Origin: Microbacterium algeriense
GTDB taxonomy: Bacteria > Actinomycetota > Actinomycetes > Actinomycetales > Microbacteriaceae
Direction: 5' to 3'
NCBI RefSeq assembly: GCF_008868005.1
Contig: NZ_WAAO01000001.1
Coordinates: 186,001 to 250,000, forward strand
DNA length: 64,000 nucleotides
Made by a program: the position numbers and the translations under genes. Below, in pieces: positions 18,371-25,725 of the stretch. How positions within the stretch are numbered: position 1 is the first letter of the stretch; each line of letters opens with the position of its first letter. The notes beneath the pieces are model-generated. The model did not search any database and was not told the DNA's origin. It saw nothing but the letters and a program-made list of their open reading frames with translations.

Positions 18371-19563
18371 ACCCGCACCTCGGTCGGGAGCGTGCCCTCC
18401 ACCGCCCACCCGTCGGTGACCGGACCCGCGGCGAAGGACCCGCCCAGAGCGTCGACGCGTTCGCGCAGCATCTGCAGCCCCCACCCCTCGCCGCTGTGTC
18501 GGGCGGCTTCACTGGCGACGCCGCCGCGGGACCGCACGCGGACCCGGATCTCCGACCCCAGCTCGTGGATGTCGATGTCGACCTCGGCTCCCCTCGCATG
18601 GCGGATGCAGTTGGTGAGGGACTCTCGGACGATGCGCAGGACCGCCTGCTCCGCACCCGCTCCGAGGCCGGGGGCCTGCGGTGCGTCGAGGCGCACGACG
18701 AGTCCGGCCCGCTTCGCCTCGCTGACCATGCCGTCGAGGTCGCCCCAGCGCGGTATGGCCGCGAGGTGCTCGCCACCCCGCCGCAGCACGGAGATCATCG
18801 ATCGCAGACCCGCATGCGCGTCGAGACCGGCATCGCGAACGGCCTGCAGCGCCGCACGGTCCCGCGCCGGATCGGGGTCCGTCGACAGAGCCGCCTCGGC
18901 GCGGATGGCCATGGCCATCACATGACCGGCGACCACGTCGTGCAGTTCGCGGGCCATGGACTCGCGCTCCGCCCGCACAGCCTCGACGCGATCGCGTTCG
19001 GCGGCCGCCGCGGCATCCTCCGCCCGCTGACGGTGCAGTTCGGCGAGCTCGTGCGCCTGCGACACGGCGACCGCCCACCAGTAGTCGGTGCCGAAGATCG
19101 CCCCGAACTGCACGCCGATGAGGATCGCGACCGGCAGCGACACATCGGCGAACATCAGCGCCGCGGCGAACAGCACGACGGTCGCGGCACCGAGGACGGC
19201 GAGCAGCACCCGGCGCCCGCGCGCGCCTGCCAGGAAGGCCGCGGTCCACAGCACGTCCAGCAGCACGACGAGCGTGCCGATGCCGCCCACCGTCAGCAGA
19301 TCGACGACGAACAGCACCGAGACGGCGGCGAGCACGGCCATCGGTCGGCGGCGCTTGCCGAGAGCGAGGGCGCACGCGGGCAGCGCGAGTGCGAGGGCCC
19401 ACCAGGGCGAGACGGACGCGGGGAGGAGCGAGAACGGCTCCCAGAGCGCCCGGAAGCCGAGAGCCGCCATCACGACGGCCAGGAGCGCCATGGCGAAGGG
19501 GTCCGCCCACCAGCGGTGCCGACGGTACCAGGCGCCGAATCCGCCATCGACCTGCTCGTGCAT
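18367..19563 (-). CDS. DesK/NarX-type sensor histidine kinase
   Basis: The product is 398 residues from ATG 19563; a TTG at 19575 would add four. About five to six N-terminal membrane segments (residues 24-165) are followed by a coiled linker, a HisKA_3 dimerisation domain with phospho-acceptor His about 208 in MARELHDVVAGH, and an HATPase domain with N-box ESLTNCIRHA and G-box GEGWGLQMLRERV. The stimulus is probably sensed in or near the membrane. It is translated together with the response regulator. Confidence 0.92.
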   Translation of the reverse strand: MHEQVDGGFGAWYRRHRWWADPFAMALLAVVMAALGFRALWEPFSLLPASVSPWWALALALPACALALGKRRRPMAVLAAVSVLFVVDLLTVGGIGTLVVLLDVLWTAAFLAGARGRRVLLAVLGAATVVLFAAALMFADVSLPVAILIGVQFGAIFGTDYWWAVAVSQAHELAELHRQRAEDAAAAAERDRVEAVRAERESMARELHDVVAGHVMAMAIRAEAALSTDPDPARDRAALQAVRDAGLDAHAGLRSMISVLRRGGEHLAAIPRWGDLDGMVSEAKRAGLVVRLDAPQAPGLGAGAEQAVLRIVRESLTNCIRHARGAEVDIDIHELGSEIRVRVRSRGGVASEAARHSGEGWGLQMLRERVDALGGSFAAGPVTDGWAVEGTLPTEVRV

Positions 19564-19679
19564 GCCCTCATGCAATCACGGTGGCGGCTGCCGCGCATCC
19601 GTCGAAGGGATGAGGAGCACGAGGGGAACGGTACTTTCGCCCGATCCGCCTGCTCGCGCCGCTCCGCCACCGTGGAGAC

Positions 19680-20552
19680 ATGGAACTCTTCGGCGGGCTG
19701 CCGCTTCCCCTCTCCCTGGCGCTGCTGGCGCTGATCGACGGCCTGAGCGTCGGCACACTCCTGATCCCGGTCTTCCTCCTGCTGCACCCCGGGAGGGTGC
19801 GCGCCGGACGCATTCTGCTGTATCTGGCGACGATCGCGGCGTTCTACCTGGTCGTCGGCCTGCTGTTCCTGTGGGGGCTGGTGAACCTCGTCGACGTCGC
19901 CTCGGACTTCGTGGCGTCACCTGCCGGACTGATCATCCGACTCCTGGTGGGTGGAGCGCTCCTGATCACCGCGTTCGTGATGCCGACGGGTGGGAAGGCT
20001 TCCACCGGCGCTTCCGGGGCCGCCGTACCGCAGACGACGACGCCCGCCGGAGCCTCGCCCGGGACCGGGATGCCGACCGGCGAGGCGAGCCCCTCATCAC
20101 GGATGACGCCACCACCGGTCGCCGCGGTGGACCCGGCCCCGCGCCCCGGGCGCATCACGCGGTGGAGGGAGCGGCTTCTCGACCCGCGCACTCGGGGAAC
20201 GGCCGTGATGGCGGTGGCGATCGCGGCGGGACTCGTCGAGGTGGCCACCATGCTGCCCTACATCGTCGCGATGACCATGCTGGCCGACGCGGGGATCGAC
20301 ACGCCGGTCCGGGTGCTGTCGCTCGTCGGGTACTGCGTCCTGATGATCCTGCCGGCCGTCGTGCTGCTGATCCTCCGCCTGGTCGCCGCTCCCCTGGTGC
20401 AGCGCCCGCTCGAGCGCTTCGCGGCATGGATGGAACGGACGGGGGCCGAGAACACCGCCTGGATCATCGGCATCATCGGCTTCCTCATCGCCCGCTCCGC
20501 AGCGACCGAGCTGGGGCTGTTCCAGGCGGTGGGCGCGTTCCTCGACCGCTGA
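19680..20552 (+). CDS. GAP family membrane protein
   Basis: The product is 290 residues with six hydrophobic segments, split by a low-complexity Pro/Thr/Ala linker (about residues 105-155). The N-terminal LALLALIDGLSVGTLLIPVF segment and the C-terminal half match the GAP family (related to the mycobacterial Sap sulfolipid-addressing protein), whose members help move lipids or small molecules. CACCGT six bases before the ATG may be a leaderless -10. Substrate unknown. Confidence 0.75.
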   Translation: MELFGGLPLPLSLALLALIDGLSVGTLLIPVFLLLHPGRVRAGRILLYLATIAAFYLVVGLLFLWGLVNLVDVASDFVASPAGLIIRLLVGGALLITAFVMPTGGKASTGASGAAVPQTTTPAGASPGTGMPTGEASPSSRMTPPPVAAVDPAPRPGRITRWRERLLDPRTRGTAVMAVAIAAGLVEVATMLPYIVAMTMLADAGIDTPVRVLSLVGYCVLMILPAVVLLILRLVAAPLVQRPLERFAAWMERTGAENTAWIIGIIGFLIARSAATELGLFQAVGAFLDR

Positions 20553-20568
20553 CGCCCGTGCGACGAAG

Positions 20569-20574
20569 TAGGCT
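20569..20574 (+). promoter_or_regulatory. TAGGCT -10 box of nucS, leaderless start
   Basis: TAGGCT followed by six bases and the GTG at 20581. This fixes the nucS start and predicts a leaderless transcript. Confidence 0.6.
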
Positions 20575-20580
20575 CGACGG

Positions 20581-21276
20581 GTGCGTCTCGTCATCGCCCG
20601 CTGCTCGGTCGACTACTCCGGTCGGCTCAACGCCCATCTCCCGCTCGCCACGCGTCTGCTCGTGCACAAGGGAGACGGGAGTCTGCTCGTGCATTCCGAC
20701 GGCGGCAGCTACAAACCGCTGAACTGGATGAGTCCGCCCTGCTCGCTGTCGAACGAGGTTCCCGGCGAGGAGGAGGCCAGCGCGGGTGTCGTCGAGGTGT
20801 GGCGCGTGACCCACAAGAAGACCGGCGACGCGCTGCGTGTCCAGATCTACGAGATCCTGCACGACTCTAACCACGAACTGGGCATCGATCCCGGTCTGCA
20901 GAAAGACGGCGTCGAAGCCGACCTACAGCGGCTGCTGGCCGAGCAGGTGGAGCGCATCTCGGAGGGCGCGACCCTCGTGCGCCGTGAGTACCCGACCGCG
21001 ATCGGACCCGTCGACCTGCTCGTGCGCGACGCAGACGGCGCCGCGATCGCCGTCGAGATCAAGCGCCGCGGCGACATCGACGGCGTCGAGCAGCTCACTC
21101 GCTATCTCGAACTGCTCGGCCGCGACCCCCACCTGTCCCCCGTGCAGGGCGTCTTCGCCGCGCAGGAGATCAAGCCTCAGGCCCGCGTCCTCGCGGAGGA
21201 CCGCGGCATCCGCTGCCTGGTGCTCGACTACGAGGACATGAAGGGCATCGAGTCGGGCATCCCCCGGCTGTTCTGA
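20581..21276 (+). CDS. nucS: mismatch-specific endonuclease NucS/EndoMS
   Basis: This 231-residue protein starts [20 protein letters not shown], the hallmark N-terminus of actinobacterial NucS. It has a beta-barrel DNA-binding domain and a C-terminal restriction-like nuclease domain with the D-E-x-K core visible as GPVDLLVRD and AVEIKRRG. NucS cuts both strands at mismatches and provides the non-MutSL mismatch repair of actinobacteria, working with the sliding clamp. Length and motifs are normal. It is convergent with a small coiled-coil gene after five bases. Confidence 0.95.
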   Translation: MRLVIARCSVDYSGRLNAHLPLATRLLVHKGDGSLLVHSDGGSYKPLNWMSPPCSLSNEVPGEEEASAGVVEVWRVTHKKTGDALRVQIYEILHDSNHELGIDPGLQKDGVEADLQRLLAEQVERISEGATLVRREYPTAIGPVDLLVRDADGAAIAVEIKRRGDIDGVEQLTRYLELLGRDPHLSPVQGVFAAQEIKPQARVLAEDRGIRCLVLDYEDMKGIESGIPRLF

Positions 21277-21281
21277 GCGGG

Positions 21282-21656
21282 TCAGCGCACCGTCATCAGG
21301 CGCGGAGGCGGTCCCTCGAGCCGCGCGATCGCGACCTTCACCTCCGTCAGCTCGCGTTCGACGCCGCGGACCCGATCGTCGATCCGCACGAGCCGTTGAT
21401 CGAGGCGATCGAAGCGCTCGTCCATCCGGTCGAAGCGCTCGTCCATCCGCGCGAAGCGCTCGTCGATCTGCGTGAAGCGCGCGTCGATCTGCGTGAAACG
21501 CGCGTCTATCTGCGTGAAACGCGCGTCGTACTTCACGTCCTGCGCCTCGAATCGCGCGTCCATACGGTTGATCATCCAGCCGAAACCGCTGATGATCGCC
21601 ACCAGCAACGTCACTGCCGTCGCCAGCATTGTGATGACTTCCACCGACACGTACAT
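21282..21656 (-). CDS. small membrane-anchored coiled-coil protein with heptad repeats
   Basis: The product is 124 residues. One membrane segment (about residues 8-29) is followed by at least eight seven-residue repeats of the form DxRFxxI/M (DARFTQI three times in a row, then DERFARM, DERFDRM, DERFDRL), which predict a continuous coiled coil. The DNA shows matching 21-base direct repeats, so the repeat number may vary between strains. A G-rich ribosome site precedes the ATG. No family is recognised; the form resembles small holin-associated or scaffolding proteins. Confidence 0.7.
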   Translation of the reverse strand: MYVSVEVITMLATAVTLLVAIISGFGWMINRMDARFEAQDVKYDARFTQIDARFTQIDARFTQIDERFARMDERFDRMDERFDRLDQRLVRIDDRVRGVERELTEVKVAIARLEGPPPRLMTVR

Positions 21657-21770
21657 GCCCCCATTCTCACTCGTGTGCCCGCCGTTGTCACGACCTTATA
21701 TGGGGACGGAACGCAGTTGCATGAGGTGTTAAAAGCCGACTTTGGCGGCAGGTTGGGGAGGAGGACTCGC

Positions 21771-21785
21771 GACCCTGGCAGGGTC
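21771..21785. repeat. small inverted repeat upstream of the secreted-protein operon
   Basis: GACCCT-GGC-AGGGTC is perfect and lies about 100 bases before the first gene of the bacteriocin-like island. It could be an operator. The promoter itself is not clear. Confidence 0.35.
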
Positions 21786-21881
21786 GGCAGTCTCCGGAAA
21801 CGCATACTGGCATGCTGGCCCGGGTGAGACATGGTGGATGTAACGCGGCGGGACACGGTTCATTCAGGAGAGGTAACTGTC

Positions 21882-22418
21882 ATGAATGTTCACTCACACC
21901 TCAAGGGTGTCGCGGTACTGACCATCGTCACCAGTCTGCTCACGCCTGCCGTCGCTCAAGCGTCCACGGGAGACCCGAGTTCAGATGATCTGACGACGCA
22001 GCAGCGGGAGGCCATCGCTACTTGGGAAGCGGGTGCCTCAAACACCAGCATCTTCCCGAGCTCGGCTTCCACTAAGTCCGCGGGGGTCCGTGCGTCATCC
22101 GGCACGAGCTCCATGAAGCTGTACCGGGGATCTTGGGTGATGTGGGCTGAGGAGCGGGTGAATTTCGGCTGGGGCTCGGGAGGCACCACGGTCACGTGGA
22201 GCGAGGCCTATCAGGCGGCGGGTCAGGTTGCGCCGAACTGGGTCAAACGAAACGGCACAAAGAGGGTGTATTCCTCGAGCTCACGTCATGACTGGCGCGG
22301 CGGGTACACGGTCGGCGCCGCCGTTCCGACTCCTTGGGGCGGTGTGAATGTCTACAGCGATTCCGCCTTTGCGTTCTCTCGTGTGCTGGGAACCGGCGCT
22401 TGGCAGAAGTGGGAGTGA
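21882..22418 (+). CDS. secreted bacteriocin-like protein (lactococcin-972-like locus)
   Basis: This 178-residue precursor has a clear Sec signal peptide, basic then hydrophobic to residue about 27, with likely cleavage after AVAQA. The mature part is Ser/Thr/Gly/Trp-rich, lacks cysteines and ends in aromatic-rich strands (GWGSGGTTVTWSEAY, YTVGAAVPTPWGGVNVY). The ATG is chosen because AGGAGAGG lies eight bases upstream. It overlaps an ABC ATPase gene, followed by a permease, the arrangement of lactococcin-972-type bacteriocin loci. The sequence match to that family is only suggestive, so the bacteriocin call is an inference. Confidence 0.6.
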   Translation: MNVHSHLKGVAVLTIVTSLLTPAVAQASTGDPSSDDLTTQQREAIATWEAGASNTSIFPSSASTKSAGVRASSGTSSMKLYRGSWVMWAEERVNFGWGSGGTTVTWSEAYQAAGQVAPNWVKRNGTKRVYSSSSRHDWRGGYTVGAAVPTPWGGVNVYSDSAFAFSRVLGTGAWQKWE

Positions 22419-23089
22419 ACACGAGCCTTTCGGTCGTCGGGCTCCGTAAGTCATACGGGTCCCGACGCATTCTCGACGTCGACCTCGCGCTGGTTCCGGG
22501 AGACTTCTGCGTCGTCCTGGGGGAGAACGGAGTCGGCAAATCGACTCTTCTCCGATGTCTGCTCAACCTCGACGATTACGAAGGCATGGTGCACGTCGGT
22601 GGGGACGATGCGCGGGGGCATATCTTGGGCATCCTCGATCACCCGATGATGTATATGCGATGGACCGCGATCGCCAATCTTCGCTACGCGCTCAATGACT
22701 CCAGGGCCGAGAAACGACCCGAGGTCCAGGCGCTCCTCAGCAGGAAGCTCCTGCGCAAGCGGTACGGAACGATGTCGACCGGGCAGAGAAAGCTCGTACT
22801 GTTGGCCGCGCTCCTCGCGAGTGATGCAGATGTCCTGCTGCTCGACGAGTTCTCCAACGGTCTTGATCAGGGCACGCGACAGAAGTTTCGAGACGTGATC
22901 AGCAACGACATCGCCATCCGCGGGCGCACGGTGGTCGCAACGGGACATGATTTCAGCGCCTTTGGGGAACTCCCCACGCGCGTGCTCGCCCTCCGGGACA
23001 CCACGCTCGCCGATCTCACGCCCGAATACCTCGAGAACAGGGACATCGCAACGACCTATGCAGACTTTGTTTCGCGAAATTCGCCGTGA
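22415..23089 (+). CDS. ABC transporter ATP-binding protein of bacteriocin-like locus
   Basis: This 224-residue ABC ATPase has Walker A GENGVGKST (about residues 36-44), a modified signature MSTGQRKLVLL, Walker B ADVLLLDEFSNGLD and the switch His in VATGHD. The GTG start overlaps the stop of the secreted-protein gene (GTGA). Its 3' end overlaps the permease gene by 32 bases. With the permease it probably exports the upstream product or gives self-immunity. Codon use is visibly less GC-rich than in flanking genes. Confidence 0.9.
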   Translation: MNTSLSVVGLRKSYGSRRILDVDLALVPGDFCVVLGENGVGKSTLLRCLLNLDDYEGMVHVGGDDARGHILGILDHPMMYMRWTAIANLRYALNDSRAEKRPEVQALLSRKLLRKRYGTMSTGQRKLVLLAALLASDADVLLLDEFSNGLDQGTRQKFRDVISNDIAIRGRTVVATGHDFSAFGELPTRVLALRDTTLADLTPEYLENRDIATTYADFVSRNSP

Positions 23090-24011
23090 GTTCCGCTGGA
23101 TCACAAGCAGCAAGTTGGTACTCGTGCTCGCTGGTGCCGTGCTCGCGATGACCGCGTGGGGCGCCGTCTCCGGCGCGACATCGGCGCTGCAGCTCGTGGG
23201 TCAGTTCCGGTCGACGCTCCGTGACTATCAAGAACACGGTGAGGACATCGCCACGGCGTTGGCCGCACCATCAGAAGTCTCCGGGAGCACGCAACAGCAA
23301 ATCATCGCCAATCCCCTGCGGTACGACCTCGACCAGGCGGTTCAAGGCCTCACACAGATGACCGGCACGGGCGCTGCAGCCTCAGCTCTCAGTCTCAGCG
23401 CGCTCGTCTTCTTCCCGGTCGTCGGCTTTGCGCTCGGGCTGTTCATGGGGACACACGACACCCGCTCAGGGTCGATCGCGTTCCGGTGGCCACAAGTCGG
23501 ACTCCGTGGCGTCGTGATCAGCAAGCCCCTCACCATCGTGCTGACGATGCTGGCGCTCGGGGCTGCAACCGCGGCACTGAGCGCGTTGGCCTCGCTCGCG
23601 ACCTCCCCGATCGTCATGGGCCGCGTCGATGCTCTTCCTCTTGAGTCGTTTTCCGTCGACGGACCGTCACCTTCGCGACCATTCGCGATCGGTCTTCTGT
23701 CCGTTCTCATCGGAACCGCGTTTGCCAGCTTTGGGCTCCTCGTCGGAGTGTCCACCCGAAACAGAACTATCGTCCTGACCGCCTTCGTTATGCTCTACTT
23801 TCTCCTACCGATGCTCGGCAGCCTTGACCCCAGAAATCTGATCTCGCTCGCCGGGAACGGCGTCTTCTCCTTCGTGGGCCAGTTCAGGCCCCAGACGATC
23901 GGCGACAACGATCCATCATTGGGCATCCTTGCCGTGGTTCTGCTGCTCGTCGTCTCTGCCGCCGCCACCCCACCGGTCTGGCGAATGCGCGCACGTCTCC
24001 CATCCGTATGA
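23058..24011 (+). CDS. ABC transporter permease of bacteriocin-like locus
   Basis: The product is 317 residues. One N-terminal membrane segment (about residues 20-40) is followed by an extracytoplasmic stretch of about 80 residues and five further membrane segments, the ABC-2 permease layout. The ATG at 23058 lies inside the end of the ATPase gene. It is probably the membrane half of an export or immunity transporter with the preceding ATPase. It is not recognisably a DUF1430-type lactococcin immunity protein, which weakens the exact family call. Confidence 0.82.
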   Translation: MQTLFREIRREFRWITSSKLVLVLAGAVLAMTAWGAVSGATSALQLVGQFRSTLRDYQEHGEDIATALAAPSEVSGSTQQQIIANPLRYDLDQAVQGLTQMTGTGAAASALSLSALVFFPVVGFALGLFMGTHDTRSGSIAFRWPQVGLRGVVISKPLTIVLTMLALGAATAALSALASLATSPIVMGRVDALPLESFSVDGPSPSRPFAIGLLSVLIGTAFASFGLLVGVSTRNRTIVLTAFVMLYFLLPMLGSLDPRNLISLAGNGVFSFVGQFRPQTIGDNDPSLGILAVVLLLVVSAAATPPVWRMRARLPSV

Positions 24012-24060
24012 CGCGGCGAGCGAACCTCCGGGGGCGCCACCTCTGCCATTCCCTCGGCCC

Positions 24061-24078
24061 GCTGCACACCTGTGCAGC
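24061..24078. repeat. perfect 18-bp palindrome upstream of HAD gene
   Basis: GCTGCACA-CC-TGTGCAGC is perfectly symmetric, 28 bases before the -10 of the HAD gene and 50 bases after the permease stop. It shares the 12-base string CACACCTGTGCA with the palindrome in front of tetR at 306-321. It could be an operator or a terminator of the upstream operon. Confidence 0.5.
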
Positions 24079-24105
24079 AGGAGCGGCCGTCGTGCCAGCT
24101 GACCC

Positions 24106-24111
24106 TAGGCT
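24106..24111 (+). promoter_or_regulatory. TAGGCT -10 box of HAD gene, leaderless start
   Basis: TAGGCT, six bases, then ATG at 24118. This is the same spacing as nucS and the shikimate-dehydrogenase-like gene. Confidence 0.6.
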
Positions 24112-24117
24112 GGAGAG

Positions 24118-24783
24118 ATGCCTCACTCCCCCTACTCCTGCGTGCTGTGGGACGTCGACGGCACCATCGTCGACGCCTCCGTCGGCATCCTCCGTCGGCT
24201 CGACATCGCGCTGACCCACTTCGGTCACCCGGCCCCCACTCGCGAGGAGCTCGTGCACTGGATCGGTCCCCCGATGTTCCAGTCGTTCCAGGACCAGGCC
24301 GGGATGACGCCCGAGCAGTCCAGTGAGGCTGTCGCCTTCTACCGCACGCTCGGAAAAGCCGACGGCTACACGACGGATGTCGCCACCTACCCCGGCGTGA
24401 CGGACCTGATCCACGAGCTGCATGCTGCCGGCATCCCGCAGGCAACGGCCAGCTCGAAGCCGGAGAACCAGGTCGATGCGCTCGTCGACCACTTCGGGCT
24501 GCGTCCCGCGTTCCTGACCACGGTCGGAGCGACACCCGATGAAGCCACCCTCGCGTCCAAGACCGACATCGTGGCGGAGGCTCTGCGACGCCTCCGCGAG
24601 CTCGGCGCCGACACGTCGCGCCCGGTGCTGGTCGGCGACCGGCATCACGACGTCGAGGGCGGCAACGCCAACGGGGTCCCGGTGATCTTCGTCGAGTGGG
24701 GCTTCAGCGATTTCCACGAAGGAGACGACGCGGCATACCGCGTCGCGACCGTCGCGGAGCTGCGTGCGCTGCTGCTGAACTGA
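24118..24783 (+). CDS. HAD-superfamily hydrolase (phosphoglycolate-phosphatase-like)
   Basis: The product is 221 residues. HAD motif I is WDVDGTIVD (nucleophile and acid Asp about residues 12 and 14), motif II is the Ser-containing TASSKPENQ, motif III a Lys near LASKTDIV, and motif IV GDRHHDVEGG. The cap domain is alpha-helical as in Gph/PGP-type phosphatases. Substrate is probably a small phosphate ester such as phosphoglycolate or a nucleotide. Single gene with its own leaderless promoter. Confidence 0.88.
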   Translation: MPHSPYSCVLWDVDGTIVDASVGILRRLDIALTHFGHPAPTREELVHWIGPPMFQSFQDQAGMTPEQSSEAVAFYRTLGKADGYTTDVATYPGVTDLIHELHAAGIPQATASSKPENQVDALVDHFGLRPAFLTTVGATPDEATLASKTDIVAEALRRLRELGADTSRPVLVGDRHHDVEGGNANGVPVIFVEWGFSDFHEGDDAAYRVATVAELRALLLN

Positions 24784-24819
24784 CGTCGCAACAGCGCCGC
24801 CCGGCGGCCGGAAAGCACA

Positions 24820-24868
24820 GAACTCCCCGCCGGATGGCGCGTCGCGGCGCTATCCGGTCGGGGAGTTC
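24820..24868. terminator. bidirectional terminator between HAD gene and csp
   Basis: GAACTCCCCG-c-CGGAT on the left pairs with ATCCG-gt-CGGGGAGTTC on the right, forming a stem of about 15 bp around a 17-base loop. It lies between two convergent genes. Confidence 0.75.
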
Positions 24869-24882
24869 CCGTTCCGCCCGTC

Positions 24883-25089
24883 TCAGACGGGGCGGATGTT
24901 CTCTGCCTGCAGGCCCTTCGGACCCTGCGCCACATCGAACTCGACTCGCTGGTTCTCTTCGAGAGACCGGTAGCCGGATGACTGGATGGCGGAGTAGTGC
25001 GCGAAGACGTCAGCGCCTCCGTCGTCGGGGGAGATGAAGCCGAAGCCCTTCTCCGAGTTGAACCACTTGACCGTGCCCTGGGTGCTCAT
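24883..25089 (-). CDS. cold-shock protein (CspA family)
   Basis: This 68-residue single cold-shock domain starts [20 protein letters not shown] and has RNP1 KGFGFI and RNP2 VFAHY. It binds single-stranded RNA/DNA and acts as an RNA chaperone. The ATG at 25089 gives the standard length; the longer upstream frame has no support. A promoter about 60 bases upstream leaves a 5' leader of roughly 50 bases, common for csp genes. Confidence 0.95.
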   Translation of the reverse strand: MSTQGTVKWFNSEKGFGFISPDDGGADVFAHYSAIQSSGYRSLEENQRVEFDVAQGPKGLQAENIRPV

Positions 25090-25145
25090 GTACTGCCTGT
25101 TCTGCTGATCCAAAAAGCCGACGCAGGTATGCCCCGACATCGCTA

Positions 25146-25173
25146 ACGCTAGTGGAGGAGGGTCCGTCGGCAA
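25146..25173 (-). promoter_or_regulatory. csp promoter
   Basis: On the minus strand, TTGCCG (25173-25168) and TAGCGT (25151-25146) are spaced by 16 bases. Transcription would begin near 25139, about 50 bases before the csp ATG. Confidence 0.5.
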
Positions 25174-25276
25174 TAGACGGGTCAAGAAGGTAATCCAAAT
25201 GTTGCACGAGCGGCATCCGCCCGTGATCTGCCGGGGACCACGGCGCTCGGGGCCGAAGGCTCCCGGAAAATGGTGT

Positions 25277-25307
25277 GGCCCTCACCGCGGGGGGAGCGAT
25301 GAGGGCC
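25277..25307. repeat. 8-bp hairpin in the csp-aroE intergenic region
   Basis: GGCCCTCA (25277-25284) and TGAGGGCC (25300-25307) form a perfect stem with a 15-base loop. It is the first of a run of hairpins in a 636-base stretch that holds no credible protein gene. Confidence 0.5.
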
Positions 25308-25358
25308 GAAGACGACCGGAGGGTGCGTCAAGAACAGCCTAACCCCTTTTCGAGGTTC

Positions 25359-25380
25359 TTGTCCCCCTTTTGGGGGACAA
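25359..25380. repeat. 9-bp hairpin with TTTT loop
   Basis: TTGTCCCCC and GGGGGACAA form a perfect stem around a TTTT (plus) or AAAA (minus) tetraloop. No T-run follows on either strand. It may be a terminator for minus-strand transcription or an upstream boundary of the candidate RNA at 25412. Confidence 0.55.
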
Positions 25381-25411
25381 ATCTGAACTCGGGTGCGAGA
25401 ATGACGAGAGC

Positions 25412-25560
25412 GGCCCCCTCGAGTAGCCCATTGGGGACTGAACTACTCGAGAGGGCCCAATCGCATGCACGGATCGTCTGCCCCTGGGGAGGGCCGCCGT
25501 CTCGTGGGGAGAGACGGAGACGATCGATCCCCTGTGCATGCACCTTCACCATAGGGGAGG
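25412..25560 (+). ncRNA. candidate structured small RNA with GGGGA loops
   Basis: This stretch folds into strong nested stems: 25412-25426 with 25443-25457 (14 of 15 positions pair), 25463-25470 with 25534-25541 (8 bp), 25473-25479 with 25518-25524 (7 bp) and 25497-25503 with 25511-25517 (7 bp). GGGGA sits in hairpin or junction loops at about 25433, 25486, 25506 and 25554. A weak -35/-10 (GGGACA 25374, spacer 17, GAGAAT 25397) would start RNA near 25409. I do not recognise a known RNA family. The strand is uncertain, because the reverse strand would show UCCCC loops. Confidence 0.45.
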
Positions 25561-25713
25561 CCGCACGATCACGCCACAGGCCTGGACGGCGCGGCGGAGG
25601 TGAGGGAAGAGAAGGTGATCCCCCCGGGGATCGCAGGTTTCGGGAGGAGCCAGGACGTACAGCTCGGAGGCACCTCCGTCGTCCTGCTCCCCCGGATCCG
25701 CGAGCTCGCCGAG

Positions 25714-25719
25714 TAGCCT
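25714..25719 (+). promoter_or_regulatory. TAGCCT -10 box, leaderless start
   Basis: TAGCCT, six bases, then the GTG at 25726. Confidence 0.55.
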
Positions 25720-25725
25720 GATCCG

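Noticed and set aside
21831..21881. Longer start for the secreted protein at 21831
   Set aside because: It would put 17 charged residues in front of a clear signal peptide; ATG 21882 has AGGAGAGG at ideal spacing.
25412..25560. Assignment of the structured region to 6S, 6C, tmRNA, SRP or RNase P RNA
   Set aside because: None of their key motifs (long bulged rod, six-C loops, tag frame with T-loop, GGAAGGAAGC-type SRP loop, RNase P conserved core) is visible.
25275..25721. Plus-strand frame of 148 codons between csp and the aroE-like gene
   Set aside because: Arg/Pro-rich product interrupted by strong hairpins; no ribosome site or -10 at the start. Annotated as candidate RNA region instead.
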